Source: Limnoperna fortunei
Lineage: Eukaryota > Mollusca > Bivalvia > Mytilida > Modiolidae
Direction of reading: 5' to 3'
DNA length: 64,000 nt
Assembly: GCA_944474755.1 (NCBI GenBank)
Contig: OX104113.1
Coordinates: 62,764,074-62,828,073, forward strand
Positions within the stretch are counted from its first letter, which is position 1; every line of letters starts with the position of its first letter. Below the pieces are notes generated by a model, which saw only the letters and a list, made by a program, of their open reading frames with translations, searched no databases and had not been told where the DNA came from. Made by a program: the position numbers and the translations under genes. Shown piece after piece: positions 1 to 10,296 of the stretch.

Positions 1-1714
1 GCGATGTCGATTTATATAGAAATGCACGGGCGTGTCATATATTTTTGCAATTTGTATTAAAGTTAAACGAAAACAAAAAAATGGGCTGCTATCTCGTAAA
101 AGTATAATCAATTACCATTATTTTGAGTCCATTTTAAATAGATATTGAATTGAGCACACCCCTTCCAATTTGATTTGAAAAAATGATATTTTTACCGAAA
201 AATTGTATGTGGATACTGTTGAAAAATGTCAAAATTTATGCAACCTACCCCACTTTGTCCAAGAAAAACATAATAATTTTTTGCTTACATAAAAATGTGC
301 TGCCCATCTGATTATGTTGAAATATGGAACTTTAAGATGTTATCAACCAAATGAGATATTGAATTCGGGAAGTCACTTCCAAATTTATTTGAAAATGACC
401 AATTTTTTGCAGTTGTACATTACTTCGAGAAAAATGGCGATACCGGATGTGGTTTCGGCGGTAAAATTCAAAATATATAAATATACGCCGGGTTTTGTTA
501 TATAATACTTTTGCATCATAAAACTAGTGATTTGTCATAATAATGTTTCTCTAAATTATTTTGTGTATAATATACAATACAAATAACATCCTGTATCAGC
601 AGGGGTACGAAAGCCAGGTGTTAACAGGCAGAAGATACCTTTGAGGCCAGTACAAGGGTAATAAAGATAATTGCAGTACCATTCATCTGAAGGAAACAAG
701 ATGAATCAGAAACTGAGACAATACATTTTTTAATCTAAAGTAGACATCATATTGTGCATAGATACATGTATGTGTATCATTTCACTATTATTTTTTCAAC
801 TCTGATTTGAGATTATATTGACGAAATTCAATGTATAAGTAATAGTTATATGAAGTATATGTACTTTGTCCACATATGCCATTTGATCAGATCAATTGCA
901 CTCTATGTGCAAGTTAGAAATAACAAATAAAGATATGAAAATAAATAAGAATATAATTTACATAATAATAGAAATAATATAGAAAGAATCAAACTCAAAA
1001 TTAAAAAATAACACAAATTAAATTACAAATGAATTTCTTCTCTTCTAAGAAGGTTATCTGAATTATTCTTTCTTGACAAAACAATTATTTTCTTAAAATT
1101 ATTCACAACCTTTCTCTTACAGAAATAATTTTGAAATGCCAAATTTCTACTATACTTTGAAATTGTTTTGACAGGGACATCCTTGCAATCAACATTTTGC
1201 ATTTACAATAATTGTGATCATAACTACATGCTCACAAAACGAAAGAAAAGCCATAAAGTTGTTAATAAAAATGTTTTCTTTTACATACTAAGGAAATAGA
1301 AATGTCGCCCTCTGCTATTTTGCTATCTCCCTGTAATTATCTGGAACCAGTCAAAGGTAAATTTGGGAACCAGTTATCGAGTGTAAACAGAGTTATCTAA
1401 CCTAATTATGACCGATATAGTTGGGTATGATTTTTTTACTCAGGACAACAGAAATAGTCTATTCCGCCTACAAAATGGCCCAGTAACTTATGTAGTTAAG
1501 TTCACAACAAGAGATGAAGAAAAATTAATTTCATAAAGGTATCTGGGAAAGACCTTTCTAATTGTTCTTGAACAATCAGCCCTATCTTTAAATATATTTT
1601 TTTTCTAATAAAATATATATTGGGTTTGATAGTTTAGGCCGACTTTCTGGACTTTAATTTGAGCAAGTTAACAATATAATAAATATTATAATATTATATA
1701 ATAATATTTTTTAA
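1..1714. other. Non-coding AT-rich DNA, no gene seen
   Basis: No coding region or RNA gene can be supported here. The only open frame over 60 codons (314-505, plus) has low-complexity composition and no recognisable domain. A very AT-rich, near-palindromic stretch of ATA/TAT triplets lies at about 1675-1712, directly before the foldback element. Confidence 0.6.
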
Positions 1715-1932
1715 ATCAACAATTATTGTCCACAGTTAATCGGCGTTTTGATATGCGGCGGAATTTTCATTTTGACAGATCGTTTTTTCCGAATAGACAA
1801 CAATGGAACTTTCCTAACGTACATTTCCGTTCAAAACAAGGTCAAAATTTAGTATGGGAAATCGATTTATCGAAATGGAAAAACCGTCGCATTTTTAAAA
1901 AAGCCGATTAACTGTGAAAAATAATTGTTGAT
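1715..1932. mobile_element. Foldback MITE-like element with terminal inverted repeats
   Basis: The left end (ATCAACAATTATT, then CACAGTTAATCGGC) is matched in inverse orientation at the right end (GCCGATTAACTGTG, then AATAATTGTTGAT). The inverted arms run about 50 bp with a few mismatches, leaving a short centre. The element is about 218 bp and codes for nothing; the small open frame inside it is made of arm sequence. No clean target-site duplication is visible, so the superfamily is not assigned. Confidence 0.7.
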
Positions 1933-2025
1933 CAGTTCAAAAAATGATATTTGGGATCTACAAAAGGACCAAAAACTTGACCAAACGCGGTAAACAGATT
2001 TCAGATTGTATTATGAGCCCACGGT

Positions 2026-2068
2026 TTGATATTGGCCCAAAAGACGCAGGCTCGTGGGCCAATATCAA
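2026..2068. repeat. Perfect 14-bp inverted repeat (hairpin)
   Basis: TTGATATTGGCCCA at 2026-2039 is the exact reverse complement of 2055-2068, with a 15-nt loop. Pairing extends about 3 bp further outward after a one-base bulge. It may be the core of a short foldback element or a stem in a transcript. No poly-T tract follows it. Confidence 0.8.
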
Positions 2069-2488
2069 CCGAGGGCTAATGATGCATGGACTTTGAATAT
2101 CATATGCTTCAGCGAGGGAAATAAAAATATATTAAAATCTAATCCAGTTCTGGTACCGAAATAACTTCACTGTTCCTTTGGTCCGAATTAGTTTTGGAGC
2201 CACTTTGATAGTAGTTTCAGATCACTCAGGGTTTTTCTTTTGTGTTTAATTTGACCAAGTGAAAGGTTGTTCTTCATTCTTGTTGACTTGTGGTCGAAAT
2301 ATAACGAATTTGGAATGAATATATTTATTAACTATAACATCGAAGGCAATGACAGATCTACAAAAATACAAAATACAAATTATATAAGATGAACAAAATA
2401 CATCTGACATACACAAAAACCAAATAATTATTGCCAAACATTACAAGTAATAAAGACTAAAATAAATTGCAATTATTATTATTTATAT

Positions 2489-4031
2489 TGTAGCGGACTT
2501 CACAACTACAGAAAACCTGTATAGAAATATTTTTATTTATAAAAGATCATGTGTTCCATTTAAATTGTTTAATGCAATTCAGTATCTTTTGTTCTGCATA
2601 GTATGAGAGTTTTATCTGTAGACGTCATAAAATCATGAGTGTCAAGGAGTCAACTGAGTCATTTTTACTTACCGTTTTCTAAGAAATGAAATCCATTAAT
2701 CTTGTTAAGTATTCATGAATTGAATTTTCTGAACTGGTGAATTTTCACTTTTATATGGATATATCTGTTATATAAACAGTTAAGAAACTATGGTCAATGT
2801 TTAAAAGACTAATTTCATCGCTACAGATCCGCCATATTGTTTACAAACAAGAATACAATTGTCGCCGTAAATCAGTAGTAAGATGTCATTAAGCGTTTTC
2901 GATGCAACTTAGAGTCTTTTGAGTCTCGTCTGACGTTATTTTGAAGTCTTTTTGAGTTACTTACCTCTATAAATACAGCGATTTCGATCCGGCGCACCAG
3001 TCGTGATCTGAATCTCTTGGTAATAGGCACTGTAGCCCATAGCCAACATATGAAATAAGTAGAACAGAACGAGTCTCTTACCTTCTCTATAAGTCTACGA
3101 AGAGTCACCGTATTCAAGGTTAATAAATACAGAATATATTTACACCACATTAAAGACTCACTGCACATTAAGTGAGTCTCCATAGATAATGTCACATTAT
3201 CAGATAACTGTAGCTGAAAAGCTATACGTTCCTCATTACTTGTGTCATGGTCCGGCATGACTCACGAGTCGTTGTATAAGGAGGTGTTGTAGACGACGTA
3301 CAATAATTATCCAGGCGTTTTCAGAAATATCAAAATACAGTATAAAGTCATTGCAAACAATCTGACTAACAGGCATTAAAGAACGAATTTTAACTCATAT
3401 ACAGCATTCGAAATATTTTACTATCCAGAACAGGACATACGCACAGTCAATATTCAACTTGAACAGTGTGTTATTAAAAGTTATCATTTAACAGCACCAA
3501 TTTGACCACAGTTATTTACTCACTGCAGGCAGGGTGTACTCGACTCCGATCTTAATTGACAAGGATTGCCAGTTTTCTTACCGCAGGTCGGGGGTTCTCT
3601 CCGGGTACTCCAGCTTCCTCCCCTAATAAAAACTGGACGCCATGAAATAGCTGACAAATTGCTGAAAGTGGCATTAAAACACCATTCAAACAAACAAAAC
3701 CACAGTTATTTATCCGTGTGCCTGCTCGCTGTGCATAAATTGAGACTTTTCGTATAATGTAAATCTATTAAATAATTAACCGATTACCAGGGTGACTCAT
3801 TTTATAATAACGATCCGTATAATAACAGACAAAGCAACTAAGGTCGTCTGGACTGACTTGGCACGTACTTGTGCGTGCTTAGGCTTTTCAGATGAGTATT
3901 ACTAAATTAACGTGAGAACACATCCTGAACCACGTCATAAATATTGTCCGATATCAGTCGTCAGTCCGGGAACACACAAAGTTAAGAAAATCACTTCAGC
4001 AAGTGGCGAATAGTACACAAAAATCGCTAAA
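2489..4031 (+). repeat. 5' LTR of Ty3/Gypsy retrotransposon (interrupted by a SINE)
   Basis: The stretches 2489-2620 and 3313-3518 match 9068-9407 in the same order and orientation, with roughly a tenth of bases different, so they are the two LTRs of one old insertion. The left copy has about 690 bp (2622-3312) that the right copy lacks; TATC lies at both edges of that segment, which fits a microhomology deletion in the right LTR. A SINE with its duplicated target interrupts this copy at 3519-3712. The LTR 3' end is inferred from a primer-binding-site-like sequence just after 4031 and is uncertain. Confidence 0.6.
3505..3712 (+). mobile_element. 5'-truncated tRNA-derived SINE with 14-bp TSD
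   Basis: The body (3519-3698) matches the reverse complement of the full SINE at 8574-8839 but lacks the tRNA-like head. It begins immediately downstream of where the B box would be and ends in a CAAA-type tail. ACCACAGTTATTTA occurs at 3505-3518 and again at 3699-3712: a perfect 14-bp target-site duplication. The insertion is therefore younger than the host LTR. SINEs are non-coding and move using LINE enzymes. Confidence 0.9.
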
Positions 4032-4032
4032 T

Positions 4033-4050
4033 TGGTGACCAGTCTGGGGA
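4033..4050 (+). other. Probable primer-binding site of the Ty3/Gypsy element
   Basis: TTGGTGACCAGTCTGGGGA-type sequence starts about 60 bp before the first gag-like ATG. LTR-retrotransposon primer sites commonly begin with TGG, complementary to a tRNA 3' CCA end. The tRNA is not identified. The placement rests on position and the TGG start only. Confidence 0.4.
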
Positions 4051-4113
4051 ATCCTGAATATTAGGGATTAGATCGAGCTGAGGTGAAAAAACAACAATAA
4101 CATAGAAAGGGAA

Positions 4114-4202
4114 AATGGCGACTTCAAATCCACGACAGCGAACATTTTACTCCTTTACTCGTGACTCAGAAGACGAGTCACGAACAGCGACTTCTGGTGT
4201 TT
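4114..4202 (+). pseudogene. gag N-terminal fragment, stopped after about 29 codons
   Basis: An ATG at 4114 opens a 29-codon frame ending at a TAA at 4200-4202. It lies where the start of gag is expected, between the primer-binding site and the capsid-like region. No domain is visible in the fragment. The following 600 bp, up to the capsid-like region, is open only in short pieces in different frames. This suggests decayed gag sequence rather than an intact separate gene. Confidence 0.45.
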
Positions 4203-4792
4203 AATCCCGACTACCCGCATCTCACATTGAGACTCAAATTTGATAGACCTGATAACCTCGGGAGAAATACAGATGCGGGTATTGAGAGACAGAGATACAA
4301 CTGCCGAGAATATACCTAGTTTGCACAGTCCAGAAGCAACAGTTTACCAAGCTATAGGCGAAGATCCTGAGCAGGCTCAATGTCGACACATTGAGAAAAG
4401 AGTTGAAAGAACACCAGGATGCAGAAAGGAAGATCAGGCATTTACTGGGGAACCATAGGGATGGTAGAGGCATTCAAGGAGTATCCTGTGGAGGGGGAGA
4501 GTTTTTATCGTAATCGTGATAACATAGAATCACCTGATCTCTTGTCTCTCAAATGGCGATATCGGCAAAAGCGGTCCACCGGTGGACCAGTAATTCAGGC
4601 CTAGCACTAACTTTCCACAGGTAGCGTCCGACAACACGAATGTTGGCCGACGTGCATCTCTTCAGGTGAATAGAAACTGGTGTGTAGACACCGCGGGTTC
4701 TTCAGAAAGTAGGCAACCGGTGCGATCGGTGCAACTCAAACGCAAAACAATCATTTACAGAATATAGCTTAAACCACTATTGGTGAATTTAG

Positions 4793-5161
4793 CATTCTAA
4801 AACCCAACGACCGCCTATATGTGATGGAACCACAAGCTGGCAAGATTTTCTTGTCAAGTTTGAAATGATTGCAGAAGTTAATAAATGGGATAACGCGGTG
4901 AGGGCATATGAACTCGCTTCAAGTTTAAGAGGCATTGCCCAGGGTATCGTAACCGACATAGAACCAGCTAAGCGGTTTAATTATAACAGTCTTATAGCAG
5001 CTTTTACTTCACGCTTTGAACCTGCTAATCAAGCAAACATGTACAAGTCACAGTTAAACTCAATATACAGAAAACAGGGACAGGCACTTTTAGAAATGGG
5101 TCAAGAAATAAGAGGAGTGACTCGCCTTACGTACCTAAATGCTCCTACAGAAATACGTTAA
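4793..5161 (+). pseudogene. gag capsid-like region of Ty3/Gypsy element
   Basis: This open stretch of about 122 codons follows a TAG at 4790-4792. It shows the retrotransposon Gag capsid pattern: a TSWQDFLVKFE block, then W-D-N-A, YELASSLRGIAQG, a NYNSLIAAFTSRFEP block and a MYKSQL segment. Gag assembles the particle in which the element RNA is reverse transcribed. The frame stops at 5161, and the nucleocapsid zinc knuckle and protease expected next are absent, because RT sequence begins about 70 bp later. The remnant cannot make a full Gag. Family assignment is from motif recognition, not a database search. Confidence 0.8.
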
Positions 5162-5231
5162 GAACTTGCTGAAGACAGCTTCGTTCAAGTACCTTAAAAT
5201 CAATTGTCGTCATTTCAACGCGTAATTTCAA

Positions 5232-5900
5232 TTGGAGTCCTTACTGAAAAGTCACGACAAAACTTTTTCGAAAACAAGAGATGATTTGGGGAGAACAAGC
5301 ACAATAAAACACTCTATAGACACAGGGAAAGCAAGACCAATAAAACAACAACCTAGACGTCTGAAATTCGCAAAGAGAGAAGAAGTTGAGACAGAAATTC
5401 AAAGGCTACTTGACTGTGGGATAATAGAGGAGTTCCGGTGACTAAGGATGGCTCTACACGTCTCGATTATGGATGTTTTAATAGCCACACGAAGAAATAT
5501 TCTTATCCGATCCCAAGAATAAATGACGGATAAGATGCACTACAAGGTTCCAAATGGTTTAGTTTTTACTAGACTTGTCTAGTGGGTATTTTCAGGTAAA
5601 GATGTCAGAGGCTGATAAAAAGAAAACTGCTTTTACAAGTTCAATGGGATTGTTCCAATTTAATGTACTGCCAATGGGGCTATGTAACGGAGTTTTTCAG
5701 AGACTTATGGAGTGTATCTTAGCAAGGCTAAACTGGAAGACCTGTTTGATATACATAGATGATATAATTGTAATGGCTAGAACTACTAAAACACATATAA
5801 TTTTGAAATACGCCACCACCAAGGACGACAACATATTAATGCTGATGGAGTGTCCCGTCAATGCTTTCCTTGTGTTCATTGCAGTAGACAAGATGAAAAG
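5232..5900 (+). pseudogene. Ty3/Gypsy reverse transcriptase with RNase H remnant, frameshifted
   Basis: Domains occur in the right order but in several frames. 5232-5441 gives the N-terminal RT block (DLGRTSTIKHSIDTG, PRRLKFAKREEVE, GIIEEF). 5442-5525 keeps VTKDGSTR and SYPIPRIND in another frame. 5575-5790 holds LSSGYFQVKM, TAFTSSMGLFQFNVLPMGLC and the catalytic box YIDD at 5752-5763. About 60 bp later, in a further frame (5823 onward), GRQHINADGVSRQC matches the end of the RNase H region. RT thumb and nearly all of RNase H are therefore deleted. The enzyme would copy element RNA into DNA; this copy cannot. Confidence 0.88.
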
Positions 5901-6129
5901 GCCCTTCCGAAGGACAGTCAAGGCGATGAAAATGACCGATCCTAACTTGGCAAAATTGTTCGAAGTGGAGTCTCAACACCAAAGACCAGATTGGGCTGAA
6001 ATAACAATAGAAAATACAGAAATATTGGACACAATGGGACCGCATTGTTTTGATTAACAATGTCTTGTAAGAAAATGAGTTCACACACATACAGAAGACA
6101 CAATCTACCAAATGATTGTTCCAGAAATA

Positions 6130-7160
6130 TGGAAAACAGATATATTACAATGTTACATGATGACTTACAGGCAGGTCATTAGGGTATTAAAAGAACAGTG
6201 GCAAAAGCACAGAACCGATTCTACTGGGTGGGTTACAAGCAAGATATAGCAAACTGGTATACAAAATGCTGTCTTTGTGGCTCCAGGAAACAACCACAAA
6301 GAAAGCAAAAAGTAAAATGAAGCAGTACAATGTTGGTGCTCCAATCGAGCGAGTTGCTCTTGATAACATAGGCTCTTTACCCAACAAAGAAACAGATATG
6401 CATTAATCGTGACAGATTATTTTACAAGATGGGCAGATGGTTACCCGATGCCCGATTCAGAAACAGCAACAATAGTAGGGAATTTCATAATCAATTTCGT
6501 GTGCAGATTCGGCGTGCCACAACAAATCTACACTGACAAGGGAAGGCAGTTTGAGTCCGGACTTTTTCGAGAGTTGTGTTCACGTTTTTTAATTGACAAA
6601 ACAAGAACAACAGCCTTTAGACCTCAGAGTGATGATCTAGTGGAGCGACTTAATCGAAGTCTCGAGGACATACTGAGTAAATATGACTGTAAGTCTCGGA
6701 AAGGTTGGGATGGGCATTGATGGCATATCGGTCATCTTAGAATGATACTACATGTTAATGCTTGGGAGAGTTCAGCCTCATATCGACCTAGTATATGGCC
6801 AACACCCACAAATAGAGAGCCACCCTAATCACACTTTTGCTGTCTATAAATATGTTAAAAACTTGCAAGCACATATGTGGAAGGTGCATGAGAAAGCACG
6901 TCAAATATCTCGAAAGCTAGTGACAGACAGAAACGTGCCTATGACATAACGGCAAAACAAAACTCCTACCGAGTAGGGGATCCTGTCTGGTTGTATAGTA
7001 TACCTTTACTAGAACAAAACACAAAACTCCAAAACTCACGAGAAACTGGGAAGCTCCATTCTGTGTAACAGAAGTTCCATCGGACATAATATACAAAATT
7101 CAAAAGACAATGAATTCTAAGCCTAAAGTGGTACACCACGACTGACTTAAACCCTTTTAT
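6130..7160 (+). pseudogene. Ty3/Gypsy integrase remnant (zinc finger, DDE core, C-terminal domain)
   Basis: The H2C2 zinc-binding module starts at 6153 (LHDDLQAGH; Cys codons at 6267 and 6276), but a TAG at 6180-6182 interrupts it. The core follows: first catalytic Asp in VALDNIGSLP near 6350, then DYFTRW at about 6415, second Asp in YTDKGRQFES, and the Glu in LVERLNRSLEDIL before 6720. LVYGQHPQ and the helical segment after it are at 6752-6949. The C-terminal domain (YRVGDPVWL, then a TRNWEAPFCV block and KVVHHD) runs to about 7150 through two further frame changes. Integrase would insert the element DNA; several stops and shifts make this copy dead. Confidence 0.88.
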
Positions 7161-7204
7161 GGTGATGTCAACAACTGGGTACCCAACCAAGTTCTTTATA
7201 AACC

Positions 7205-8497
7205 AATGACTTAAGTCTGAGCTTGATATTGCATTGATATTCAGCTTGATATTGCATTGATTAAAACAAAAGTGAGAAAATTAATAGAAAATATAGAACA
7301 GAATAATCTGGTCATAATTCAGAGTCAAATTTATGATTTAGAAACATAGGTCTAGAGCAGGCAATCAGAGATCTCAAAGATCAAGGTGTTTTTATTTAAA
7401 CACTAAAGAATTTCTATTAGATTTTTTATGATTCATGTTTTTCAGAAAGTCATATACATGCCGAGACTATTAAAGGGAATATGAAAACAGGAAAAGTCTG
7501 ATGACATGTTAGGATTAGATAACCGAAAAAGATCATTTCTTGCAATCTGTGCAACTATACCTTCTCCAGCTCACTGCGATTTCGAATGAAGGCACACATG
7601 GAATCGAAACATCCAGAAGTTGCGTCCAGGCCAGATTCAAAACAACAGAGTGAGTCGTTGATACCAGCAAGCCCTTTTATAGATCTTACTGGAAGGTCAA
7701 GAGAGAGAGGTCGCAGGACAGGTCACAAAACAAGTCGCGAAGGTCTAAGGAAAGGTCACAGGAGAGGCACCAAACCTGGTCAAGTAGGTCAGGACATGGA
7801 TCACGGGAGAAGATTCATTATGGAGAAAGAGGGTCATGAGTCAGGAGACAGGTTACATAAGAAGCCCAGTGAGACCTGCAAAGACATGACCAAAGGCCGT
7901 TCGCCAAGAAAAAGATCTGGTCCATCAGCTGCAACTAAGAAACTCAGTTCTGCAGGGATCAGCTCAACCTCATCAACAGACGACCTACCTTCGCCAGTTT
8001 CAATCACTCTTGGACTGGAAAACCATGGAAATGTTTCACTCATATGTAAGAACTTGATAGGCTGTTCTCGACACCAGTGAAGAGGCCACCATCACCAGTG
8101 TCTCCTTTGCCTCCCACCCCAAAGAGAATGAAGCCAGCAACCATAAGTGGGAGCATGGAAGATGATGACACAGCAGTGACAGCTGAACCTCAAGTACATG
8201 TAGTAGATACCAGCAAGTCGTCAGTTATGATCCAGAAAAAGGACAGTACTCACTTGATTTTACCAGAAAAGAAATCAGTTGAAGAAGCCACAACCTGGAA
8301 TCGTTTTCCGAATCCGCCTAATCAATACACAAAATAGCCATAAAAGAGAAAAATTATACAGCTTCCGTTATCCCCATGGGATATACTGGAGTAAAAAAGA
8401 GGAAAAGGTTATCTTTCCAGATGGCACAGTTTATGTTCTATCAGCTTTTTGGGTGAGAAATCCTTTGTTTGAAATACATGAAAATCAGGCCATATAA
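7205..8497 (+). pseudogene. Accessory ORF downstream of integrase, C2H2-finger-like, frameshifted
   Basis: Between integrase and the 3' LTR lies degraded coding sequence of unknown function. 7255-7395 reads as a coiled-coil-like segment (IKTKVRKLIENIEQNN, then LEQAIRDLKDQGVF) across one frameshift. 7523-8080 is open and begins with a zinc-finger-like pattern (C-x2-C at 7541, then HMESKH), followed by a long Arg/Lys/Ser/Gly-rich tail. 8077-8337 in another frame is Pro/Ser-rich (PPSPVSPLPPTPKRMKP). A C-terminal block in a third frame contains PDGTVYVLSAFW, ending near 8497. No signal peptide or membrane segment is visible, so an envelope protein is unlikely. It may be an element-encoded accessory protein or captured host sequence. 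Confidence 0.6.
7217..7262 (+). repeat. Short tandem duplication (2 copies of about 22 bp)
   Basis: AGCTTGATATTGCATTGAT occurs twice back to back just after the integrase C-terminus, at the start of the downstream ORF region. Replication slippage could explain it. Confidence 0.7.
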
Positions 8498-8560
8498 ACT
8501 GAAACAAAAACCAAGGTAAAAGAAACTCAAACAATTGATAAGAGCATAAATGACAATAAC

Positions 8561-8852
8561 AAAAACACTATGATGTTTGTTTGTTTGAATGGTGTTTTAA
8601 CGCCACTTTCAGCAATTTTTCAGCTATTTCATGGCGTCCAGTTTTTATTGGGGGAGGAAGCCGGAGTACCCGGAGAGAACCCCCGACCTGCGGTAGGAAA
8701 ACTGGCAATCCTTGTCAATTAAGATTGGAGTCGAGTACACCCTGCCTGCAGTGAGAATCGAACCCGCAATCTCAGTGTTGACAGACCACGTGATCAATAG
8801 TAGACGAACCACCTTGACCACTCGGCCACCGAGGCCCCTAAAAACACTATGA
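8561..8852 (-). mobile_element. Full-length tRNA-derived SINE with 13-bp TSD
   Basis: Read on the minus strand, the body (8574-8839) starts with a tRNA-like head: an A-box region TGGCCGAGTGGTC (8816-8828) and a B box GGTTCGATTC (8755-8764), the Pol III internal promoter. A body containing a conserved-looking central block follows (CTCCGGCTTCCTCCCC region, then AATAAAAACTGGACGCC), and a CAAA-repeat tail. AAAAACACTATGA flanks it at 8561-8573 and 8840-8852. Two truncated younger-looking copies and two worn copies of the same family are in this window. Bivalve genomes carry SINE superfamilies with conserved central domains; which one this is was not determined. Confidence 0.92.
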
Positions 8853-9058
8853 AACACAAACCCAGAATGAGGATGTGCGGATTGTGGTACTAAATTGCCG
8901 ATTGTGGTAGTACATGGGGAAACTTTCGACTGTAGTTACGGCTATATCGCTAAAACTTGGATTTATTTGGAGACATAATGTATTGAAATACTTTTAGGGT
9001 TTAATTTGGTTTATATGTACAACTGATGTCTATTGGTGTCTGTATTCCTGTTCTTTAT

Positions 9059-9072
9059 GGAAGGGAGTAGGG
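9059..9072 (+). other. Polypurine tract of the Ty3/Gypsy element
   Basis: GGAAGGGAGTAGGG lies directly upstream of the 3' LTR start, where plus-strand DNA priming occurs in LTR retrotransposons. One T interrupts the purines. Confidence 0.65.
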
Positions 9073-9407
9073 CAGCGGACAACTACAGAAAAGCTTTGTA
9101 GAAATATTTTTTTATTATGAAAGATTGTGTTCCATTAAATTGTTTAAAGCAATTCAGTATCTTTTGTTCTGCATGGTATGAGATTTATCTAGGCGTTTGA
9201 AATGGCGATTTTCAGAGATATCAAAAAACAGTAAAAAGTCATTGCAAATAATTTGACTCACAGGCATTAAAGAACGAATTTTAACTCACATACCGCATTC
9301 GAAATATTTCACTATCCAGTACTTTGACATACGTATAGTAAATATTTAACATGAACATTGTGTTATTAAAAGTTATCGTTTAACAGCACCAACTTGACCA
9401 CAGTTAT
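9068..9407 (+). repeat. 3' LTR of Ty3/Gypsy element, truncated by retrozyme insertion
   Basis: Matches 2489-2620 and 3313-3518. It ends at CACAGTTAT, directly followed by a (TA)n tract and the ribozyme repeat array. The remainder of the LTR (counterpart of 3713-4031) is not found on the far side of that array, so the insertion was accompanied or followed by loss of the LTR end. Confidence 0.8.
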
Positions 9408-9420
9408 ATATATATATATA
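9405..9420. repeat. (TA)8 microsatellite
   Basis: Eight TA dinucleotides lie at the junction between the 3' LTR remnant and the retrozyme array. The last few overlap sequence shared by all repeat units (ATATACAAG). Confidence 0.9.
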
Positions 9421-9703
9421 CAAGTCTAGAAGATTATGCAACGATACATATGACGGTGTTTCTTGTCATAAATTTAGACACAGACTGACCAACGAATGGC
9501 CTTAGTCATTGAGTGTCAATATAAATAAATAACGTAAACAATCATAACATATTCATCTTAAACTTTCTCATTTTAAATGAACCCAAAACTTTTTAAATAG
9601 TTGCTTCTCAGTCCGCTAACCGGGGACGTGCCGTGCTGTTACTTGGCTTTGCTCAAATATTCCAACAAGATGTAATCAAAATTATCAAGGTGACAAATTC
9701 ATT

Positions 9704-9747
9704 ACGCCAGACGCGCGTTTCGTCTACATAAGACTCATCAGTGGCGT
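9704..9747 (-). ncRNA. Type I hammerhead ribozyme, copy 1
   Basis: On the minus strand: stem I ACGCCA pairs with TGGCGT (6 bp); core CTGATGA; stem II GTCT/AGAC with loop TATGT; core GAAA; very short stem III (ACG/CGT, two-base loop); then C17. Cleavage is predicted between 9710 and 9709. All conserved core bases are present. Very short stem III is typical of HHRs in animal retroelements, where dimers often cleave better than single motifs. Confidence 0.92.
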
Positions 9748-9774
9748 TTAACTATAAATGTTTAAGATATTCTT

Positions 9775-9831
9775 CATTGGGAGATGGAATAATATTTTTT
9801 TCATTGGGAGATGGAATAATATAAGTCCACT
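9775..9831. repeat. Internal duplication within the retrozyme unit
   Basis: CATTGGGAGATGGAATAATA occurs twice within about 50 bp in the first unit. The second unit has the same pair, with one base missing from its first copy (about 10324-10372). Confidence 0.85.
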
Positions 9832-10252
9832 GGGATCGTGTAAATACACAATACAGGCAGTTCAAAATATTATATAATGGGTCTAAAAGAATGCTGCTGA
9901 ACCAGTACACTTATTTAGTATCGGATCGACAAACATGACGATACAGCATAAACAAAAAATAATAATATACAAGTCTAGAAGATTATGCAACGATACATAT
10001 GACGGTGTTTCTTGTCATAAATTTAGACACAGACTGACCAACGAATGGCCTTAGTCATTGAGTGTCAATATAAATAAATAACGTAAACAATCATAACATA
10101 TTCATCTTAAACTTTCTCATTTTAAATGAACCCAAAACTTTTTAAATAGTTGCTTCTCAGTCCGCTAACCGGGGACGTGCCGTGCTGTTACTTGGCTTTG
10201 CTCAAATATTCCAACAAGATGTAATCAAAATTATCAAGGTGACAAATTCATT

Positions 10253-10296
10253 ACGCCAGACGCGCGTTTCGTCTACATAAGACTCATCAGTGGCGT
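10253..10296 (-). ncRNA. Type I hammerhead ribozyme, copy 2
   Basis: Identical in its 44 nt to the copy at 9704-9747, including CTGATGA, GAAA and the 6-bp stem I. Cleavage is predicted between 10259 and 10258. A third HHR at 10801 is cut off: only its stem I half and cleavage triplet remain. Confidence 0.92.

Noticed and set aside
2872..3258. 128-codon minus-strand ORF
   Set aside because: It lies within the 5' LTR, has no recognisable domain and is absent from the 3' LTR.
7496..7540. CTGATGA followed by GAAA inside the accessory ORF
   Set aside because: Stem II would be offset from the core and the cleavage position would be G, which hammerheads do not accept. Treated as chance.
8754..8839. 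A functional tRNA gene on the minus strand
   Set aside because: A and B boxes are present, but the sequence continues into a SINE body with CAAA tail and target-site duplication, and there is no acceptor stem closure.
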